From contig JAHFTN010000035.1 in the NCBI GenBank assembly GCA_023269365.1, positions 4,160-11,878 on the forward strand: 7,719 nt of DNA, given 5' to 3'. Source of the stretch: Chlamydiota bacterium. Its GTDB lineage: Bacteria > Chlamydiota > Chlamydiia > Chlamydiales > Rhabdochlamydiaceae. The translations under genes and the position numbers were made by a program. This document shows positions 5,647-7,719 of this stretch, in pieces (the first letter of the stretch is position 1; each line of letters opens with the position of its first letter). Below the pieces are notes generated by a model. It saw only the letters and a list, made by a program, of their open reading frames with translations, had not been told where the DNA came from and did not search any database.

Positions 5647-6502
5647 GCGCCACACAGAACCCCGTAATCACCACAAGGGACACTCCAAACATCTTGCGCG
5701 CCCAACGGAAATCGTTCTCAGCTCTAAACCCCTTCAGACAGACCCACAGCCAGGTCAAGCTCAGAGGAGTCACAATCCCCACATAGACAATCCCCACATA
5801 ATTGAGCGCCCAAGGAAGAATTGTTACCCCCACAAACGCAACTGTGTACAGCAGCATCTGGATCTTTGTTTTATATACCCCTTGTTTTAGGGGTAAAACT
5901 GGGATGGAAGCGGCCGCGTACTCCTTCATCCGGTAGATCGCAATGGCGTAGAAATGGGGCATTTGCCAGAAGACTAAAATTACAAAGAGCAAAAGTGCGC
6001 CTCCGTCCAAGTGGGGGGTAATAGCACAATAACCCGCAACGGGAGGGACGGCCCCTGCGACACTGCCTATTAGGGTCGCATGCACCGAGTGGTACTTCAG
6101 CTTGCTGTACAACACCAGATAAACAAAAAGGCCAAAAAGGGCCACTCCTACCGTCAGGGGATTGGTGAAGAGAGTTAAAATGCCCGTTCCAACAAGAGCC
6201 AAGGCCACAGAAAAAATTTTTGCCGCGCGAAGAGAGATGAGTCCCTTAGCTAAAGCTCTATCCTTCGTCCTTGCCATTCTTTTATCGCTATCTCGATCGA
6301 GGTAGTTGTTGGACACACACCCCGAAGCGATGATGCAGCCAAGGCCCACAAGAAGCGCTAAAAGCACCCCGCCTTGTATCTGTCCCCGAGAAACAAAAGC
6401 CACTCCTCCAAATGCCGTCAACAAATTCCCAAAAATAATGCCCGGCTTTGTAAGCAGGTAATAGGCCTTGATTCTCGCGGGAGATCGAATGAGTAGTTCC
6501 AT
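5636..6502 (-). CDS. cyoE: Protoheme IX farnesyltransferase (heme o synthase)
   Basis: This inner-membrane prenyltransferase transfers a farnesyl group to heme b, giving heme o for the bo3 oxidase. It has 288 residues and many membrane helices. The first Asp-rich motif NxxxDxxxD is N65-D69-D73, followed by KRMARTKDRAL. The second conserved loop is WQMPHFYAIAIYRMKEY (179-195) followed by IPVLP. TKPGIIFGN (18-26) and RWARKMFG (266-273) are also diagnostic. The start is fixed by AGAGGA overlapping the cyoD stop, with a 9-nt gap between the genes. Compared with what I recall of E. coli CyoE, the C-terminus stops a few residues after the last helix, exactly where the long hairpin begins. It is the last gene of the cyo operon. 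Confidence 0.96.
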   Translation of the reverse strand: MELLIRSPARIKAYYLLTKPGIIFGNLLTAFGGVAFVSRGQIQGGVLLALLVGLGCIIASGCVSNNYLDRDSDKRMARTKDRALAKGLISLRAAKIFSVALALVGTGILTLFTNPLTVGVALFGLFVYLVLYSKLKYHSVHATLIGSVAGAVPPVAGYCAITPHLDGGALLLFVILVFWQMPHFYAIAIYRMKEYAAASIPVLPLKQGVYKTKIQMLLYTVAFVGVTILPWALNYVGIVYVGIVTPLSLTWLWVCLKGFRAENDFRWARKMFGVSLVVITGFCVALLG

Positions 6503-6511
6503 TTGTTCCTC

Positions 6512-6823
6512 TTAGTGGGTCATTGCGGGCATCACGTTGTAATCTAAATTGCTCATAATCCACATCGATCCCCCTACAATAATAAAGGCGATGAAGGCCA
6601 TGAAGAGGAATAAGAACAGATTCCAGTGGGGCTTCGACTCGATCCCCACGTGCAAAAAGCAGACGAGTTGAAGAAGCGCCTGGATAAAGCCCAAGCCTAA
6701 AACAGCACCAATAAGAAGGGCTTTGCTATAGGGGGCTTCGATGACGAGGAAATAAGCCACTAGCGTCAATACAACAGAAAGGAAAAAGCCCCAAACGAGG
6801 GGTTTATAACACGTGTTAATCAT
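6512..6823 (-). CDS. cyoD: Cytochrome bo3 quinol oxidase subunit IV
   Basis: This is a 103-residue subunit with three membrane helices (about 9-28, 35-59 and 69-90). It assists assembly and stability of the oxidase around the CuB site. QLVCFLHV (52-59) and the ending GSMWIMSNLDYNVM (85-98) closely match CyoD. The frame extends upstream to an ATG at 6889, but the correct start is ATG 6823: it aligns with the family, overlaps the cyoC stop as ATGA, and has GGGGG 7 nt upstream. The longer version would add 22 residues encoded inside cyoC. It lies between cyoC and cyoE in the usual order. Confidence 0.95.
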   Translation of the reverse strand: MINTCYKPLVWGFFLSVVLTLVAYFLVIEAPYSKALLIGAVLGLGFIQALLQLVCFLHVGIESKPHWNLFLFLFMAFIAFIIVGGSMWIMSNLDYNVMPAMTH

Positions 6824-7383
6824 GACAAGGCCCCCATCAGATAAACGAGTGTGAAGATAAAGATCCACACCACATTTAAAAATTGCCAAAACATCCTAAG
6901 GCAAGTCAACCTTTTTACACTCACTGCGGTTAATCCATACAGCCATACGGGAGGCAAAAGAACCCCTATCCAAAGGAGCGCAAATACCATGTGCACTCCG
7001 TGGGTGCCAACGAGCGTGAAAAAAGCGGATAAGGTGGCATTCGTATGCCAAGCGTACCCTTGCTGCACAAGGTGGGTCAATTCCCTCATCTCCATGACCA
7101 TAAATCCCAATCCAAACAAAAACGTCAGCCCAAAGAGAAGGCATGTCTTTTTACTCTCATGATGAGATAGGGCCACGCCCGCAAGTCCACTTGTAAAACT
7201 GCTGAACAACAAAAGGAGAGTTTGGATGAGTGTGAAGGGGAGGTTCACTTCAAAAGGGCTTCCCATAGAGCTATAGCGCAAGACGATGTAGGTGGCAAAA
7301 ATCGTTGCGAACATAATAAAGTCTGTCAAGATATAGACCCAAAATCCCAATAAAGTCTTAGAGTCGTCATGAACATCACTCAT
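6820..7383 (-). CDS. cyoC: Cytochrome bo3 quinol oxidase subunit III
   Basis: This is a 187-residue member of the cytochrome c oxidase subunit III family with five expected membrane helices. Diagnostic segments are FGL and GFMVMEMRE (89-101), LSAFFTLVGTHGVHM (118-132) and the C-terminus FWQFLNVVWIFIFTLVYLMGA (165-185). It belongs to the quinol oxidase in the inner membrane. The start at 7383 is set by a near-perfect AAGGAGGT, 4 nt upstream; an upstream in-frame ATG at 7446 would add 21 residues that do not fit the family. The gene overlaps cyoB by 8 nt and cyoD by 4 nt, so translation is coupled. The N-terminus is shorter than the His-rich one in E. coli. Confidence 0.95.
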   Translation of the reverse strand: MSDVHDDSKTLLGFWVYILTDFIMFATIFATYIVLRYSSMGSPFEVNLPFTLIQTLLLLFSSFTSGLAGVALSHHESKKTCLLFGLTFLFGLGFMVMEMRELTHLVQQGYAWHTNATLSAFFTLVGTHGVHMVFALLWIGVLLPPVWLYGLTAVSVKRLTCLRMFWQFLNVVWIFIFTLVYLMGALS

Positions 7384-7719
7384 GCAGACCTCCTTCAATT
7401 CGCTCCACTTCTTTAACCGAGATATAATAATCGCTGTTTTTCTCATACAGACGGAGGATCACAAAAACGACAATTCCAATAAAACTTAAAAGGGTAAGCC
7501 ACGAGATCGCCCAGACAACTCCAAATCCCAAAAGAAAGCTGCAGAGGCCGATATAAAAACCCATTGCCGTATTGCTGGGCATATGGATCTTTTCAAATCG
7601 CGGGTGCGCCGCCTTCTTCTTATCCTGCTTCATCGCCCAAAAGGCATCCCGCTCCTTTACCTCGGGCACGAGGGCGAAATTGTAGAGGGGAGGCGGCGAT
7701 GAAGTAGACCACTCCAATG
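7376..7719 (-). CDS. cyoB: Cytochrome bo3 quinol oxidase subunit I, C-terminal part
   Basis: Only the last 113 complete codons are in the window; the start lies beyond its right edge. CyoB is the catalytic subunit that holds the low-spin heme, heme o and CuB. What is visible is the tail: EWSTSSPPPLYNFALVP, then ERDAFWAMK, then HMPSNTAMGFYIG, two hydrophobic helices and a cytoplasmic end with DYYISVKEVERIE. This matches the end of CyoB closely. The first visible codon is TTG, a leucine inside the protein and not a start. The heme and copper ligands lie outside the window. The stop overlaps the cyoC start region as ATGAGTGA. The upstream order is expected to be cyoA-cyoB. Confidence 0.95.
   Translation of the reverse strand, partial: LEWSTSSPPPLYNFALVPEVKERDAFWAMKQDKKKAAHPRFEKIHMPSNTAMGFYIGLCSFLLGFGVVWAISWLTLLSFIGIVVFVILRLYEKNSDYYISVKEVERIEGGLHE
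7388..7395 (-). promoter_or_regulatory. Strong ribosome binding site of cyoC
   Basis: AAGGAGGT on the minus strand, 4 nt from ATG 7383, inside the end of cyoB. It decides the cyoC start against the upstream ATG at 7446. Confidence 0.8.

Noticed and set aside
5461..5667. Open frame across the hairpin on +, starting inside the antitoxin gene
   Set aside because: It begins within the antitoxin 3' end, has no ribosome site and consists almost entirely of the inverted repeat. Its similarity to the - strand reading follows from the palindrome.
5406..5705. Open frame across the hairpin on -
   Set aside because: It overlaps both cyoE and the antitoxin gene, and its openness is a by-product of the palindrome. 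No independent coding evidence.
6823..6889. Extended N-terminus for CyoD from ATG 6889
   Set aside because: The added residues are encoded within cyoC and do not resemble CyoD. The ATGA overlap at 6820-6823 is the natural start.

Overview
The window looks like a piece of chromosome from a Gram-negative, aerobically respiring bacterium of moderate base composition. The best taxonomic clue is a cyoB-C-D-E run encoding a quinol oxidase of the cytochrome bo3 type, with proteins very close to the proteobacterial (E. coli-like) family. Alongside it sit a MqsRA/DUF4258-like toxin-antitoxin pair and a very large ClpB-like ATPase with hydrophobic ends. I suspect a host-associated lineage (Chlamydia-related amoeba symbiont, Legionellales or similar). 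This is a guess from gene style; no marker gene settles it.

Layout. Positions 1-63 hold two small hairpins and an open frame. A metallo-beta-lactamase-fold hydrolase follows on + (64-939). It runs head-on into a 1050-residue AAA+ protein on - (936-4088), and the two stop codons overlap by 4 bp. An AT-rich gap (4089-4296) carries the promoter and ribosome site of the AAA+ gene and a terminator for the next gene. That next gene (4297-4536, -) encodes a tiny membrane-anchored YHS/TRASH-like cysteine protein. A divergent promoter region (4537-4716) with four ACTTAYA repeats separates it from a two-gene toxin-antitoxin operon on + (4717-5471). From the antitoxin stop to the cyoE stop lies one long imperfect hairpin (5470-5636). 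The rest is the 3' part of the cyo operon on - : cyoE, cyoD, cyoC and the C-terminal end of cyoB, which runs off the window.

How the genes work together. CyoB, CyoC and CyoD are subunits of the proton-pumping ubiquinol oxidase, and CyoE farnesylates heme b to heme o for its active site. The genes are translationally coupled by overlaps of 8 and 4 nt and a 9-nt gap. The YHS-like protein could bind a metal in the envelope, but a link to the oxidase is only a suggestion from proximity. The toxin-antitoxin pair is self-contained.

The most unusual items are two. The first is the stop-to-stop hairpin: its two 73-nt arms differ at nine positions, and six of these are U:G wobbles with U always in the left arm, so pairing survives only in the + strand RNA. 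The second is the AAA+ protein, which appears to contain one intact and two decayed AAA-like modules, glycine-rich inserts and hydrophobic termini.
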